This document shows, piece by piece, positions 35,006 through 44,495 of a DNA stretch of 64,000 nucleotides (the first letter of the stretch is position 1; every line of letters starts with the position of its first letter). The DNA comes from SAR324 cluster bacterium (GTDB taxonomy: Bacteria; SAR324; NAC60-12): NCBI GenBank assembly GCA_015232315.1, contig JADFZZ010000011.1:1-64000 (forward strand), given 5' to 3'. Position numbers and translations under genes: made by a program. The notes below the pieces were generated by a model. The model was not told the origin of the DNA and ran no database searches. It saw only the letters and a program-made list of their open reading frames with translations.

Positions 35006-35692
35006 ATGTCAGCACCATACATTCTGATAGTGGAAGATGAACCTAAAATAGCCCATTTACTCAGGGATTACCTGCGCAAAAATGGTTACAACGTCATTTG
35101 TGTCAGTCAGGGCGATCATGCGCTGGCACAGATTCGTCGGCAGGAACCCCAACTGATGCTGCTGGATATAATGCTTCCTCAAATGGATGGACTGGAAGTT
35201 TGCCGTCAGGTCCGGAAATTCTCATCGCTACCGATCATCATGCTAACTGCCAGAGTTGAGGAACTCGATCGGATTCTAGGGCTGGAAATTGGTGCGGATG
35301 ACTATATCTGCAAGCCCTTCAGTCCCAGAGAAGTGGTGGCCAGAGTGAAGGCCGTTTTACGGAGAAGTCTGTTACCGGAAATTCAGAGACAACTGGTGGC
35401 CGGGCCTGTGGTGTTGGATGAACTTTCACGTGAAGTGAAAATCAATGACGTTCTGTTACGTCTCACCCCAAGTGAGTTTGATCTGTTGCGCGTGTTGATG
35501 TCATTTCCCAATCGAGTATTTTCCCGAAGCGAACTGGTCAATCACATTCAGGGATATGATTTTGACGGCTATGAACGAACGATCGACAGTCACATCAAAA
35601 ATCTGCGCAAAAAAATGGCTGAAATTCTACAGGAAGAATGGATCATTTCTATTTATGGAGTGGGCTACAAACTCAATGATCCACACAAATAA
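35006..35692 (+). CDS. OmpR-family response regulator, BaeR-like
   Basis: The 228-residue regulator has a receiver domain with the phosphorylation site D54 (LLDIMLPQMDG), conserved T (MLTAR) and K (CKPFSPRE). A C-terminal winged-helix DNA-binding domain includes LLRLTPSEFDLLRVL and GYDFDGYERTIDSHIKNLRKK. It starts one base after the kinase gene. The phased repeats upstream of the kinase gene are candidate binding sites. Confidence 0.94.
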   Translation: MSAPYILIVEDEPKIAHLLRDYLRKNGYNVICVSQGDHALAQIRRQEPQLMLLDIMLPQMDGLEVCRQVRKFSSLPIIMLTARVEELDRILGLEIGADDYICKPFSPREVVARVKAVLRRSLLPEIQRQLVAGPVVLDELSREVKINDVLLRLTPSEFDLLRVLMSFPNRVFSRSELVNHIQGYDFDGYERTIDSHIKNLRKKMAEILQEEWIISIYGVGYKLNDPHK

Positions 35693-35980
35693 CTGGGACT
35701 GTTCAGACGCTTGAATGTGGTCTCTTTGAGTTCTCTCTTCGTTCGAACTGACACGACGCGTTGCTGAAAGTGTTACCCTCTTCAGGTTGTTGATTAATCC
35801 GGTCGGTTGTAACCATTTTTTTCGGGGCGATGAAAGCGTTGCCCACTCATTGAAAACTCTCCCTTTGTTGCAGCAGGTTCATGCCTAGCTGGAAACATTT
35901 TTCCTTACAGCAGGTTTGTAATGATGTGATTTAATGGGGTTTGAAAGGCTTTTAGGCTTGTATGTATAATGCTTCCAGAG

Positions 35981-36057
35981 TGGTGCACCCGGAGCGATTC
36001 GAACGCCCGACCTTTTGAACCGCAATCAAAAGCTCTATCCAGCTGAGCTACGGGTGC
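35981..36057 (-). tRNA. tRNA-Arg (anticodon GCG)
   Basis: The minus-strand sequence folds as a cloverleaf: acceptor GCACCCG/CGGGTGC, D-arm GCTC/GAGC, anticodon stem TTTGA/TCAAA with loop TTGCGGT, T-arm with TTCGAAT, discriminator A and encoded CCA. The anticodon is GCG, reading CGC. Most bacteria use ACG (inosine-modified) for this box, so this is a less common arginine tRNA. First of three tRNAs in a minus-strand cluster. Confidence 0.9.
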
Positions 36058-36063
36058 ATTTTG

Positions 36064-36155
36064 TGGCGGAGAGAGAGGGATTCGAACCCTCGGAGCGAAT
36101 AATTTCACTCAACAGATTAGCAATCTGCCGCTTTCGACCACTCAGCCATCTCTCC
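36064..36155 (-). tRNA. tRNA-Ser (anticodon GCT)
   Basis: The cloverleaf has acceptor GGAGAGA/TCTCTCC, a long variable arm typical of serine tRNAs, anticodon loop TTGCTAA (GCT, codon AGC), discriminator G and encoded CCA. It lies between the other two tRNAs. Confidence 0.95.
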
Positions 36156-36168
36156 GTATTTCTTTTCC

Positions 36169-36254
36169 TGGCGGAGGGGGAGGGATTCGAACCCCCGGTA
36201 CTTGCGCACAACGGTTTTCAAGACCGCCGGTTTCAACCACTCACCCACCCCTCC
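36169..36254 (-). tRNA. tRNA-Ser (anticodon TGA)
   Basis: The acceptor is GGAGGGG/CCCCTCC. The anticodon loop is CTTGAAA (TGA, reading UCA), with a long variable arm, discriminator G and encoded CCA. It is the upstream member of the minus-strand tRNA cluster. Confidence 0.95.
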
Positions 36255-36335
36255 TGAGGCAAAAGTAAACAGAGTTGATACATGACAGCGTGATAGATTG
36301 CAAGGTGTTTTTTTAAGTTTGCGCAACTCTTTTTT

Positions 36336-36683
36336 TTAACGGCTCAGAGCATCCATGGCGTCTTCTTCCGACGGATAAATATTGATAATTAGGTCCAGCT
36401 TACTCATTTTGAACACTTCAATATGAGTATCACTCAAACAGCATAAACCAAACTTCAGACCTTGCTGAGTCGTTCTCTTATAAACTAAAATCAATGTACC
36501 AAGTAACTGAGAATCAATGAAATTGACTTTTTCGAAATTTAGAATCAACCCTTTGAATGTATGCTTTGAGTCGCTCAACAACTGGTCTACATATTTTTTT
36601 ATGAGATCTTTCAATTCCCAAGTAAAGATTTCATCTATATCAATAACACAAATACCATTTGTAATTCCATGTTGCAGTGGCAT
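36336..36683 (-). CDS. STAS-domain protein (anti-sigma factor antagonist-like)
   Basis: The 115-residue protein is a single STAS domain. NFEKVNFIDSQLLGTLILVYKRT is the strand-loop-helix carrying the usual phosphorylatable serine (in IDSQ), and the C-terminal KMSKLDLIINIYPSEEDAM matches the family end. Such proteins act in partner switching with an anti-sigma or anti-adaptor kinase and a PP2C/SpoIIE phosphatase. No kinase partner is adjacent; the SpoIIE protein at 56457 is one candidate. Confidence 0.85.
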   Translation of the reverse strand: MPLQHGITNGICVIDIDEIFTWELKDLIKKYVDQLLSDSKHTFKGLILNFEKVNFIDSQLLGTLILVYKRTTQQGLKFGLCCLSDTHIEVFKMSKLDLIINIYPSEEDAMDALSR

Positions 36684-36759
36684 TAGAACTCCTTGAGAAT
36701 AAGCTGAATTTACAGGTTAGGCCATACATAGTATTTTTCTTATAAGAAAGGCAAGTGTT

Positions 36760-37518
36760 ATGCTAACAGAATGGCTCAAAAGTTCCCCCTTGATTATTGG
36801 ACATCGTGGATATTGTGCGCGTTTCCCTGAAAACACATTATCTTCATTCAATGCTGCAATCAAGGCTGGAGCGCAGATGATTGAACTGGATGTGACCTTC
36901 AGCAAAGATCGGCGCTTGATGGTGATCCACGATGAAACTCTGGATCGCACTACCAATGGAACAGGTCAAATTCAGCATCATACCCATCAAGAATTAAAAC
37001 AACTGGATGCCGGGAGCTGGTTTTCAGAGATGTTTTCAGGAGAAAAAATCCCTGACCTGGAAGAAGTTTTTGACATGGTCCAGCAGAATTGTCTGATCAA
37101 CGTGGAAATCAAACCTGAAGCATTTGAAATCTCTGATGGCACACAAACCATCGAACAAATGGTGATTCAGTTGATTGAAAAATATCATCTTGAAGAATCC
37201 ATCCTTATTTCCAGTTTTGAACATCGCTTGTTTCATCGCATACAGCACCGGGCACCCTATTTACGTCTAGGGTTGTTGCATGATCCTGAAATTCATCCTG
37301 AAATGACAAAACTATGTCGGCATTATCCAGTCCATTCCTGCCACCCGGATGCAAGAACACTCAGGGCAGAGGATATCACAAGCTTACATGAGCAGGGGCT
37401 GAAAGTTTGCCCATATACGGTCAATAATGAAGATGAAATGAAGAAATTGTTGTCATGGGGGGTGGACGGGATGTTTACTGACGATCCTGTCCGATTACTG
37501 CAGGTGATTGGGGGTTAA
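36760..37518 (+). CDS. Glycerophosphodiester phosphodiesterase
   Basis: The 252-residue enzyme hydrolyses glycerophosphodiesters to sn-glycerol 3-phosphate and an alcohol. The GDPD signature is complete: IGHRGYCARFPENTLSSF near 14-31, then IELDVTFSKDRRLMVIHDETLDRTTNGTG. Metal ligands (the E and D of the IELDV block) and both histidines are present, and an IKPEAFE segment follows. There is no signal peptide, so it is cytoplasmic. Its stop overlaps the convergent prfA stop. Confidence 0.95.
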   Translation: MLTEWLKSSPLIIGHRGYCARFPENTLSSFNAAIKAGAQMIELDVTFSKDRRLMVIHDETLDRTTNGTGQIQHHTHQELKQLDAGSWFSEMFSGEKIPDLEEVFDMVQQNCLINVEIKPEAFEISDGTQTIEQMVIQLIEKYHLEESILISSFEHRLFHRIQHRAPYLRLGLLHDPEIHPEMTKLCRHYPVHSCHPDARTLRAEDITSLHEQGLKVCPYTVNNEDEMKKLLSWGVDGMFTDDPVRLLQVIGG

Positions 37519-38588
37519 TCTTCAGAACCTTTGAGCAGTTCAGCCTGATAGTTGGTTCGTAGTGCTTCAACTACGGGATGGAGGTAGCCTTCCATGATAT
37601 GTTCCAACTGATATAAGGTGAGATTGATCCGATGATCTGTCAATCGGCCTTGTGGAAAATTGTAAGTCCGGATTCGCTCACTTCGGTCTCCCTTGCCCAC
37701 CATCAGTCGTCGCTGTTCGCTGGTCTCTGACATTTGGGTTTCCATCTCAAGATCATACAATCTGGCTCTCAATACCTTGATTGCCTGATTTTTATTTTTT
37801 AACTGAGATTTTTCATTCTGGCATGTCACGACCAAACCTGAAGGAATATGTGTGACACGGACAGCCGAATCTGTTGTATTGACCGATTGCCCTCCTGGTC
37901 CAGAAGAACGGAACACATCAATTCTCAGATCTTCAGGATTGATATCAATTTCCACATCTTCGACATCAGGCAAAACAGCGACAGTAGATGCGGATGTATG
38001 AACACGCCCTTGTGTTTCAGTTTTGGGAATACGTTGAACACGATGCACCCCTCCCTCAAACTTCAAATGGCTATACACATCTTTGCCATGAATGGACACA
38101 ATGATTTCTTTAAATCCGCCAATATCTGTTGGACTTTCATCAATGACTTCATAGCGCCATCCGTTCAATTCTGCAAATCTGATATACATCCTGAATAAAT
38201 CACGGGCAAACAATGCGGCTTCATCGCCACCTGTTCCTGCACGAATCTCTATGATCGTATCCCGAGCATCATCGGGATCTTTAGGAATAAGCAAAAATTT
38301 GATCTGCTGTTCAAGATGATTGAGTTCTTCTTCAAGAGCAGGAATTTCCTGCTCAGCCATGCTCCGCATTTCCGGGTCTTCCTGGGAATTTCCCAGGATT
38401 TCACGGTTGCCCTCCAGATTTTTTTCAATGGCCGTATATTTATCAAAGACTTCTACAATCCCGGCAATATCAGAATGTTCTTTGGTGAGAGCCTGATATC
38501 GTTGTTGATCCGCATGAACATCAGGCTGACTGAGAAGAACGTTGAGTTTTTCAAAACGTTCTTTAATGGCGGTAAGCTTGTTCAGCAT
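37515..38588 (-). CDS. prfA: Peptide chain release factor 1
   Basis: RF1 ends translation at UAA and UAG codons. The 357-residue protein has the catalytic GGQ in SSGPGGQSVNTTDSAVR near 228 and the codon-recognition loop VQRIPKTETQGRVHTSAST. The tripeptide there is PKT, within the PxT pattern of RF1. The length is normal. It lies downstream of rpmE and rho on the same strand. Conventional RF1 in all visible respects except the K in the tripeptide. Confidence 0.95.
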   Translation of the reverse strand: MLNKLTAIKERFEKLNVLLSQPDVHADQQRYQALTKEHSDIAGIVEVFDKYTAIEKNLEGNREILGNSQEDPEMRSMAEQEIPALEEELNHLEQQIKFLLIPKDPDDARDTIIEIRAGTGGDEAALFARDLFRMYIRFAELNGWRYEVIDESPTDIGGFKEIIVSIHGKDVYSHLKFEGGVHRVQRIPKTETQGRVHTSASTVAVLPDVEDVEIDINPEDLRIDVFRSSGPGGQSVNTTDSAVRVTHIPSGLVVTCQNEKSQLKNKNQAIKVLRARLYDLEMETQMSETSEQRRLMVGKGDRSERIRTYNFPQGRLTDHRINLTLYQLEHIMEGYLHPVVEALRTNYQAELLKGSED

Positions 38589-38602
38589 ACTTTTTTTGAT
38601 GA

Positions 38603-38803
38603 TTAGCGATTATAACGTTTTTTGAATTTGTCAATCCGTCCAGCGGAATCAAACATTCGACCTTTTCCACTGAAAAAGGGATGACATTGAGAACAGATTT
38701 CAAGATTGCGGTCACCACCCAACACAGAGTGAGTCTGAAATACGGCGCCACAGGTGCAGGTGAAAGTTGTAGGCTGATAATTAGGATGAATATTAGGTTT
38801 CAT
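38603..38803 (-). CDS. rpmE: 50S ribosomal protein bL31
   Basis: The 66-residue protein begins MKPNIHPNYQPTTFTCTCGAVF and has the second cysteine pair CSQC, the zinc-binding form of bL31. It ends FDSAGRIDKFKKRY as expected. It sits between rho and prfA. Confidence 0.97.
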   Translation of the reverse strand: MKPNIHPNYQPTTFTCTCGAVFQTHSVLGGDRNLEICSQCHPFFSGKGRMFDSAGRIDKFKKRYNR

Positions 38804-38845
38804 AATCTCCTTTCCATCAAAACAGATTAATCGTTGAATAAAAAA

Positions 38846-40228
38846 TTATTTGTCCATCATGTCGAGAAACTCTTCGTTCTTTTTGAATTTATTAAGTTTT
38901 TCCTTAAGAAATTCCATGGTTTCCACCACATTGAGCTGAGACATCACTTTACGGAGAACCCAGATCCGATCCAGATCCTGCTTTGGAATCAGCAACTCTT
39001 CTTTACGAGTACTGGATTTATTGACGTCAATTGCCGGGAAGGTGCGTTTCTCCACCAGTTTACGATCCAGCACAAGTTCCATATTTCCGGTTCCCTTGAA
39101 TTCCTCAAAAATAACTTCATCCATCCGACTGCCTGTATCAATGAGAGCTGTCGCAATGATGGTGAGTGAACCACCTTCCTCAACATTTCTGGCAGCACCA
39201 AAAAAACGTTTGGGTTTATGAAGTGCATTGGAATCCACACCACCGGAAAGAATTTTTCCACTGGGAGGAACAACGGAGTTGTAAGCTCTGGCAAGTCGGG
39301 TGATGGAGTCCAGTAAAATGACAACATCCCGTTTATGTTCCACCAGACGTTTTGCTTTTTCGAGAACCATTTCAGCAACCTGAACGTGACGTGTCGCGGG
39401 TTCATCAAAGGTAGAGCTGATCACCTCACCGTTGACTGAGCGCTTCATATCCGTCACTTCTTCCGGACGTTCATCAATCAGCAATACAATCAGATCAATT
39501 TCAGGATTATTGACAGTGATGCTGTTCGCAATGGATTGAAGAATCATTGTCTTACCGGTTTTAGGCGGTGCCACAATCAGTCCACGCTGGCCTTTACCGA
39601 TGGGCGCGATCATGTCAATAATACGCGTGGTCGGATCCTCATATCCACGTTCCAGATTGATACGTTCTTCAGGATATAATGGTGTGAGGTTGTCAAACAG
39701 AACTTTATCAATGGACATTTCCGGTGGTTCAAAGTTGACATCTTCCACCTTGAGCAACGCATAATAACGTTCACTTTCCTTGGGGGGACGAATTTGACCA
39801 GAAATAGTATCACCCGTCCGCAGGTTGAATCGGCGTATTTGAGAGGGAGAGACATAGATGTCATCCGGACCTGGCAGATAATTGTAATCGGGGGCTCTTA
39901 AAAAGCCAAATCCATCGGGTAGTGTTTCCAGAACGCCTGAGCCATAAATCACTCCATTCTGACGAGTTTGGGCCTGCAGTAGCGCAAAAATCAGTTCCTG
40001 CATACGCATGCTGCTTGCATTTTCAACGTGATATTCCCTGGCGATTTTCAGCAGATCAGGCAGTTCCTTACGTTTCAGTTCTACAAGATTGAGCGTGGCA
40101 GGATTTTCGCCTGTGTTTACAGACTCGTTATTGCCCTGATCATTGTTTGAGTTTTCTGTATTCTGATTGTGGTTGGAATATTGATGGGAATTCCGAGTCC
40201 CTCGGCGAGCGGGTGGTTGATTTCTCAT
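38846..40228 (-). CDS. rho: Transcription termination factor Rho
   Basis: The 460-residue hexameric RNA helicase terminates transcription. After a 45-residue Asn/Gln-rich start ([19 protein letters not shown]), it has the Rho N-terminal domain ([16 protein letters not shown]) and an RNA-binding OSB fold around [20 protein letters not shown]. The ATPase shows Walker [25 protein letters not shown], and [15 protein letters not shown]. The rho-rpmE-prfA order is common in bacteria. The Asn-rich extension is longer than in E. coli Rho and likely disordered. Confidence 0.97.
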   Translation of the reverse strand: MRNQPPARRGTRNSHQYSNHNQNTENSNNDQGNNESVNTGENPATLNLVELKRKELPDLLKIAREYHVENASSMRMQELIFALLQAQTRQNGVIYGSGVLETLPDGFGFLRAPDYNYLPGPDDIYVSPSQIRRFNLRTGDTISGQIRPPKESERYYALLKVEDVNFEPPEMSIDKVLFDNLTPLYPEERINLERGYEDPTTRIIDMIAPIGKGQRGLIVAPPKTGKTMILQSIANSITVNNPEIDLIVLLIDERPEEVTDMKRSVNGEVISSTFDEPATRHVQVAEMVLEKAKRLVEHKRDVVILLDSITRLARAYNSVVPPSGKILSGGVDSNALHKPKRFFGAARNVEEGGSLTIIATALIDTGSRMDEVIFEEFKGTGNMELVLDRKLVEKRTFPAIDVNKSSTRKEELLIPKQDLDRIWVLRKVMSQLNVVETMEFLKEKLNKFKKNEEFLDMMDK

Positions 40229-40536
40229 ATAGGCGGATTTGCTTTGAATGTCGCAAGTTGGGCATTTAGGAATTTATGCCGAAATTTGAAAAACAGGATT
40301 TCACTTGAAGAGGAGTTCCAGAACTAAACAGGGGACTTGGGAAAATTCATGTTGAGTGGAACATTTACTAATGTGGTATCTCAAGCCAAGGCGATAGAGA
40401 AACACCAATTCCAAAGGAATGTCAAGAATTTTTTAATGACACAAGACGCTCCAGATTCAAGTACTGGCCCTTCTCTAACAAACTCAATTTAAAAGCACAA
40501 CCCCTATTTGCGTTCTCCTTGAGAATCTCCACATTT
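40229..40536. other. Intergenic region between rho and the CinA-like gene
   Basis: The 308 bp are AT-rich and presumably hold the rho promoter on the minus strand. I see no RNA gene, repeat or long hairpin. Confidence 0.5.
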
Positions 40537-41295
40537 TTACACGACAGAGAGCCTGCGCACAGGACTTTTGTGCACCTCACACAACTGTATAATCAATTGT
40601 TCAAACTCAGTTTTAATCTGTGTTTCGTTTAGTGGATATCTCAACCTCAAAGTCACCCGCCATTCGGCATCCGCAGGATGTGGGTAAATTCCCAGGCGAA
40701 TTTCCGGCCATTGTTTGGAAAATTTTTCAACAACATGGGCAATCTCTCCTTCTGACATCATCATGGAAACTTCTTCCATTGCCCATATTGAAGGCTGAAA
40801 CTGTTTCAGGCAATGTTCCAGCGCAAACGTCGTCATGAGTTTGAGCATTTGTGGAAATCCGGGAAACGCATAAATGCCTTTGATAATAAACCCCGGAGCG
40901 CCCAAAGGATTGGGAAGCAGTTCACAGCCATGAGGCAAATGTGCCATCCGTTGTCGTGACTCATTGAAGCGATCACCATAACGTTGCCTCAGAATTTCAA
41001 AACATTCTTCATGGACAGTCAGTGCGACACCGGCACCTTTGGCGATTCCGTCCCTGGTACAATCATCATGCGTTCCGCCAATGCCCCCTGAGACGAATAT
41101 TGGAAAATATTCCTGATTCAGCAAAAGATTCATCCAATGAGCAATAATCTCAACGCTATCAGGCAATGTCATGGTGAGTTGAGCAGGAATCTGCTGTTTC
41201 CTGAATAGTTGAATGAGCCAGGCCTGATTGTCATTCACCTGATCGCCCCAGAGGATTTCATCACCCACAGTGATGATCGCCGGCTTGATATTCAT
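40537..41295 (-). CDS. CinA N-terminal/molybdopterin-binding domain protein
   Basis: The 252-residue protein has the MoaB/CinA-type molybdopterin-binding fold at its start: AIITVGDEILWGDQVNDNQAWL, then FVSGGIGGTHDDCTRDGIAKG, and PNPLGAPGFIIKGIYAFPGFPQML. CinA proteins usually add a C-terminal nicotinamide-nucleotide amidase domain, which is absent here. The isolated domain is associated with nucleotide pyrophosphatase activity in related proteins. Single gene on the minus strand. Confidence 0.88.
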   Translation of the reverse strand: MNIKPAIITVGDEILWGDQVNDNQAWLIQLFRKQQIPAQLTMTLPDSVEIIAHWMNLLLNQEYFPIFVSGGIGGTHDDCTRDGIAKGAGVALTVHEECFEILRQRYGDRFNESRQRMAHLPHGCELLPNPLGAPGFIIKGIYAFPGFPQMLKLMTTFALEHCLKQFQPSIWAMEEVSMMMSEGEIAHVVEKFSKQWPEIRLGIYPHPADAEWRVTLRLRYPLNETQIKTEFEQLIIQLCEVHKSPVRRLSVV

Positions 41296-41496
41296 CTTTT
41301 CTGCTCCTTATCAACAATAATGTTTACAAACTGGTTTCACTGAAATATAGACAACAATGATTTGTTTTTATCGAGAAAAAGCCATCTCATGAGTTAAATA
41401 TTTTTGAAACAACCTTTACCTTTCCCCATAAAAAAAGTATGGGAATGGCTAACATATGCTTTGAGGACAAACCAATCTTTTTTTTTGAGGAACGCT

Positions 41497-41877
41497 ATGG
41501 CTCAAAATTTAGAAAAACATATTTTACTTGTGGATGATTCCTCCATGATTCGCAAAAGCATCCGAAATATTCTCAAACAGGCAGGATATGAGAATATCAG
41601 TGAAGTGGATGATGGTGAAAAAGCCTGGAAATTTGTCAAGTCCCAGACCGTTGATCTGGTTATCTCGGACTGGAAAATGCCCGTAATGACAGGTCTTGAT
41701 CTGTTGAAACTGATCAGAGGTGACGAACAGACCAAACACATCCCCATGATGATGTTGACCGCGGAAGCGTTGAGTACGTCTTATGTTGACGCAGTTCGGG
41801 CAGGTGTGAATGCCTATCTCACAAAGCCTTTTGAACCACATCAGGTGCTGGAAAAAGTACAAAAAATACTGGAATGA
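41497..41877 (+). CDS. CheY-like response regulator
   Basis: The 126-residue protein (ATG 41497, preceded by TGAGG) is a stand-alone receiver: acidic pair VDDSS, phosphoacceptor in DLVISDWKMPVMTG, T in MMLTAEA and K in TKPFEP. No output domain exists, so it acts by binding a partner, as CheY does. The sequence is close to chemotaxis receivers; no che gene is nearby. Confidence 0.92.
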   Translation: MAQNLEKHILLVDDSSMIRKSIRNILKQAGYENISEVDDGEKAWKFVKSQTVDLVISDWKMPVMTGLDLLKLIRGDEQTKHIPMMMLTAEALSTSYVDAVRAGVNAYLTKPFEPHQVLEKVQKILE

Positions 41878-41886
41878 TGAAGGCCA

Positions 41887-43518
41887 TTACTGTGAATCGC
41901 GATTAGCAAACACGATCAGGCGCGAATATCCAGGTATCCGTTGATAGGTGTCTGAGGCTTCCAGTTGTCTCAGACACAAAGAAAAATCATTAATTTTGTA
42001 ATGCCCCAGATCGGTTGAAAGAACAATATAATCTATCTTCAATGTAGCGGTAAAACGGCTGTTTTCTACGGAACAATCTTTCCCCTCATGTTGAACAAAG
42101 GCTTGAATTTCTCGTCGATTGAAGTGTGGCCCCAAGGCATCCTGCACTGCTATTCTTGTTGATGGACTCAATGTTTTTTCGAAAGCATGCACTTCTTGGT
42201 ATGCCTGCCATTCAGGTGCCCCCGGAAGAACTTTTTGCAGAAGTTTCATGTTGCTGTTAGGCCATAACGCAACCCACCCCGCAAACCACAAAACGAAGCC
42301 TGTCCAGAATTTTCTGGAGGCCCTCCATCTTTCCAGAATTTTTTCGGGCTCGAGATCTTTCAACAGATAAATCATGGACAGCATGAGCAAGGTGGAGGGA
42401 ATGTCATCATAATGATAATGGCTGGAAAACATGGCGACTTTTCCGGCAATAAGATTGATCCCGATTGCCGGTCCGGCCAGAATGCCTTTTCTCCAGTAGA
42501 ATAAGGGCAAACCAGCCAACGGATAGATCAACTTGATCGAATAAATCAGCTTTTGATCCCATTGAAACCATAAATTGATCATCCGTTCCGGTGATTTGTC
42601 CACCATCTGAAAATGATTAAAAAACGGCATCACATAGAACATGATCGCAATCATAGCCAAGATCCCTCCGACAAACAGAATCCAACCCGTTTTGATATTC
42701 TGCCGATTGACAATCATGAAGATCCCAATTCCAATCCATACAGAACCAGTACTTTCCTTCAATCCCAGAATAAACACCATGCTCCCCCAGAAACGCAGCC
42801 AATGTCGTTGCTGGACACAGATCATGGAATAAACAATGGCGGGTGGCGCAAGCGAAGTGACCTGAAATTCATAGCGCATACTGCTCACGACCGGTGTATA
42901 AAATAACAACCACAGACTCCCCAGAAACAGACTGACCAGCCACGCTTTGTTTTCTGAACGGTAAATCAAATAAGACAGTCGGTAAAACAATACCGGGGTG
43001 AACACATACGCCAATGTTTTAGCGAGCATGAGCCAGTGAATTGAGGGATATATTTTATAAAGTGGAGCAAGAACCCATAAAGAGGGCGTGAAATGATCAG
43101 CGAGATTGTGCTCATTGAAGTAGGACAGATAAAAATCACCCCGGGATAAATTATAAAGAATATTGCTGTAGATTCCAGAATCCCAGATATGCAACTGAAA
43201 CGAATAATATTTCAGGATGGAAAAACACAACCAGACCAGACTCTGCAATATCAGCACTAAGATCAGTTTGCGTTTTCCCGACTCAGAAACACACCAGTCC
43301 ATCATCTGTTTAAGGCTTTGTTCCATAACAACTGTCTGGTTTTGCTGAATCAGGTACAGCGAATAGATAAACCAGAACAGGACGGGCAACAGGAACAGAT
43401 CATCGCCCCCTGCGCCAAGCCACCAGATCAGAGTGAAAATGGACAGCAAAACGAACCATCCATAGCGTTTATTGGAAGATTGAGGCTTCCGTATGAGGGT
43501 GATCATCTGGTCAACCAA
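41887..43518 (-). CDS. DUF2079-family polytopic membrane protein
   Basis: The 543-residue protein has roughly ten hydrophobic segments and the DUF2079 pattern SGIYSNILYNLSRGDFYLSYF, then HFTPSLWVLAPLYKIYP. This family resembles integral-membrane glycosyltransferases of the GT-C type, but no activity is established. It starts 8 bp inside the end of cyaY, so the two are coupled. It is last in the isomerase-cyaY-DUF2079 operon. Confidence 0.82.
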   Translation of the reverse strand: MVDQMITLIRKPQSSNKRYGWFVLLSIFTLIWWLGAGGDDLFLLPVLFWFIYSLYLIQQNQTVVMEQSLKQMMDWCVSESGKRKLILVLILQSLVWLCFSILKYYSFQLHIWDSGIYSNILYNLSRGDFYLSYFNEHNLADHFTPSLWVLAPLYKIYPSIHWLMLAKTLAYVFTPVLFYRLSYLIYRSENKAWLVSLFLGSLWLLFYTPVVSSMRYEFQVTSLAPPAIVYSMICVQQRHWLRFWGSMVFILGLKESTGSVWIGIGIFMIVNRQNIKTGWILFVGGILAMIAIMFYVMPFFNHFQMVDKSPERMINLWFQWDQKLIYSIKLIYPLAGLPLFYWRKGILAGPAIGINLIAGKVAMFSSHYHYDDIPSTLLMLSMIYLLKDLEPEKILERWRASRKFWTGFVLWFAGWVALWPNSNMKLLQKVLPGAPEWQAYQEVHAFEKTLSPSTRIAVQDALGPHFNRREIQAFVQHEGKDCSVENSRFTATLKIDYIVLSTDLGHYKINDFSLCLRQLEASDTYQRIPGYSRLIVFANRDSQ

Positions 43519-43834
43519 ATTTTACCGTTTTATGGAGACGTGATTCGATCAGATGGGACAGGCATTGATAAAATTCAATTTGCTCTGCCTCCGCAAACCA
43601 TATACCTTTTGTTTCCTGATATTTGAAATGCCAGCCTTTTCCATTTCCGGCCAACCAGAGTTCCTGAATCGCCTTCTGGGTATTCATCACAATTTTGGGA
43701 CCTCCGGCTTCAAATAAAATTTCCAGTTTGTCACTGGTCTGGTCAAAATCAATTTCATCTTCAAAATCTTCTAGTTTATCCTGTACCTTTTTGAAAGCGA
43801 TGTTGGTTTGTTTCAGATATTCTTTGTTTTCCAT
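43511..43834 (-). CDS. cyaY: Frataxin-like iron donor protein CyaY
   Basis: The 107-residue protein (ATG 43834 behind AGAGGTT) matches bacterial frataxin. It has an acidic first helix (FKKVQDKLEDFEDEIDFDQTSDKLEILFEAGGPKIVMN broken into helix and first strand), the IQELWLAGNGKGWHF sheet and a C-terminal helix. Frataxins bind iron and regulate Fe-S cluster assembly. It lies between the DsbA-fold isomerase and the DUF2079 gene. Confidence 0.88.
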   Translation of the reverse strand: MENKEYLKQTNIAFKKVQDKLEDFEDEIDFDQTSDKLEILFEAGGPKIVMNTQKAIQELWLAGNGKGWHFKYQETKGIWFAEAEQIEFYQCLSHLIESRLHKTVKFG

Positions 43835-43871
43835 AATAACCTCTGTTAAAAGAAAATTGAATTGGCACGGA

Positions 43872-44453
43872 TTATCCGTTGAAATCTTCGGGATGCTGAA
43901 GATAGTGTCCAAGCAGGGAAAGACGATCGTTGCCAAAAAACATGGTATCGTTCACAAACATGGTTGGAGCCCCAAAGGCGCCCCGTTGCACAGCATTTTC
44001 AGTTGTCTGTTTCAGTTGTTCCTTCACCTGGTCCTGTGACGCAAGAGCAAGGTTTTCTGGTCCAACTATCGATTCCAGAATATCCGCGTTGCTGATGTCC
44101 AGTCCATTGACCCAATAGGCCTGAAACAATTTGTGCGACATGGTTGTACATTCAGCTTCAGGAAGTGCTGTCAAAATTCGCATGGCCAGCAAGGTATTCA
44201 CTGGAAAGTGCACTGGAAAATTAAAAGGAACCTTGTAGTAGGATGCCCATAGTTTTAAATCCCGCAACATATATTTCCTTTTGGCTGGCAATGATGCCGG
44301 AGGCTGGTTTCCTGTTGCTTTGAAAACTCCGCCAATTAAAAATGGACGCCATTGTACCTTGGCATCAGCCTCAACCACGACCTGATCAATCCTTGTGGAT
44401 GCCAGATAACTGTAAGGACTTACAATGTCATAAAAAAATTCAACAACTTGCAT
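43872..44453 (-). CDS. DsbA-fold protein, 2-hydroxychromene-2-carboxylate isomerase-like
   Basis: The 193-residue protein (ATG 44453, preceded by GAGAGGAA) has the kappa-class GST/HCCA isomerase fold. EFFYDIVSPYSYLAS carries serine where DsbA has its CxxC, a GNQPP loop follows, and a C-terminal GAPTMFVNDTMFFGNDRL block is present. These enzymes use glutathione to isomerise aromatic degradation intermediates, but many members have other roles. First gene of a minus-strand operon, divergent from the GspF-like gene by 42 bp. Confidence 0.88.
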   Translation of the reverse strand: MQVVEFFYDIVSPYSYLASTRIDQVVVEADAKVQWRPFLIGGVFKATGNQPPASLPAKRKYMLRDLKLWASYYKVPFNFPVHFPVNTLLAMRILTALPEAECTTMSHKLFQAYWVNGLDISNADILESIVGPENLALASQDQVKEQLKQTTENAVQRGAFGAPTMFVNDTMFFGNDRLSLLGHYLQHPEDFNG

Positions 44454-44495
44454 GATGTTCCTCTCGCTAAAAAGACGATTCACATAAAGGCCGTT

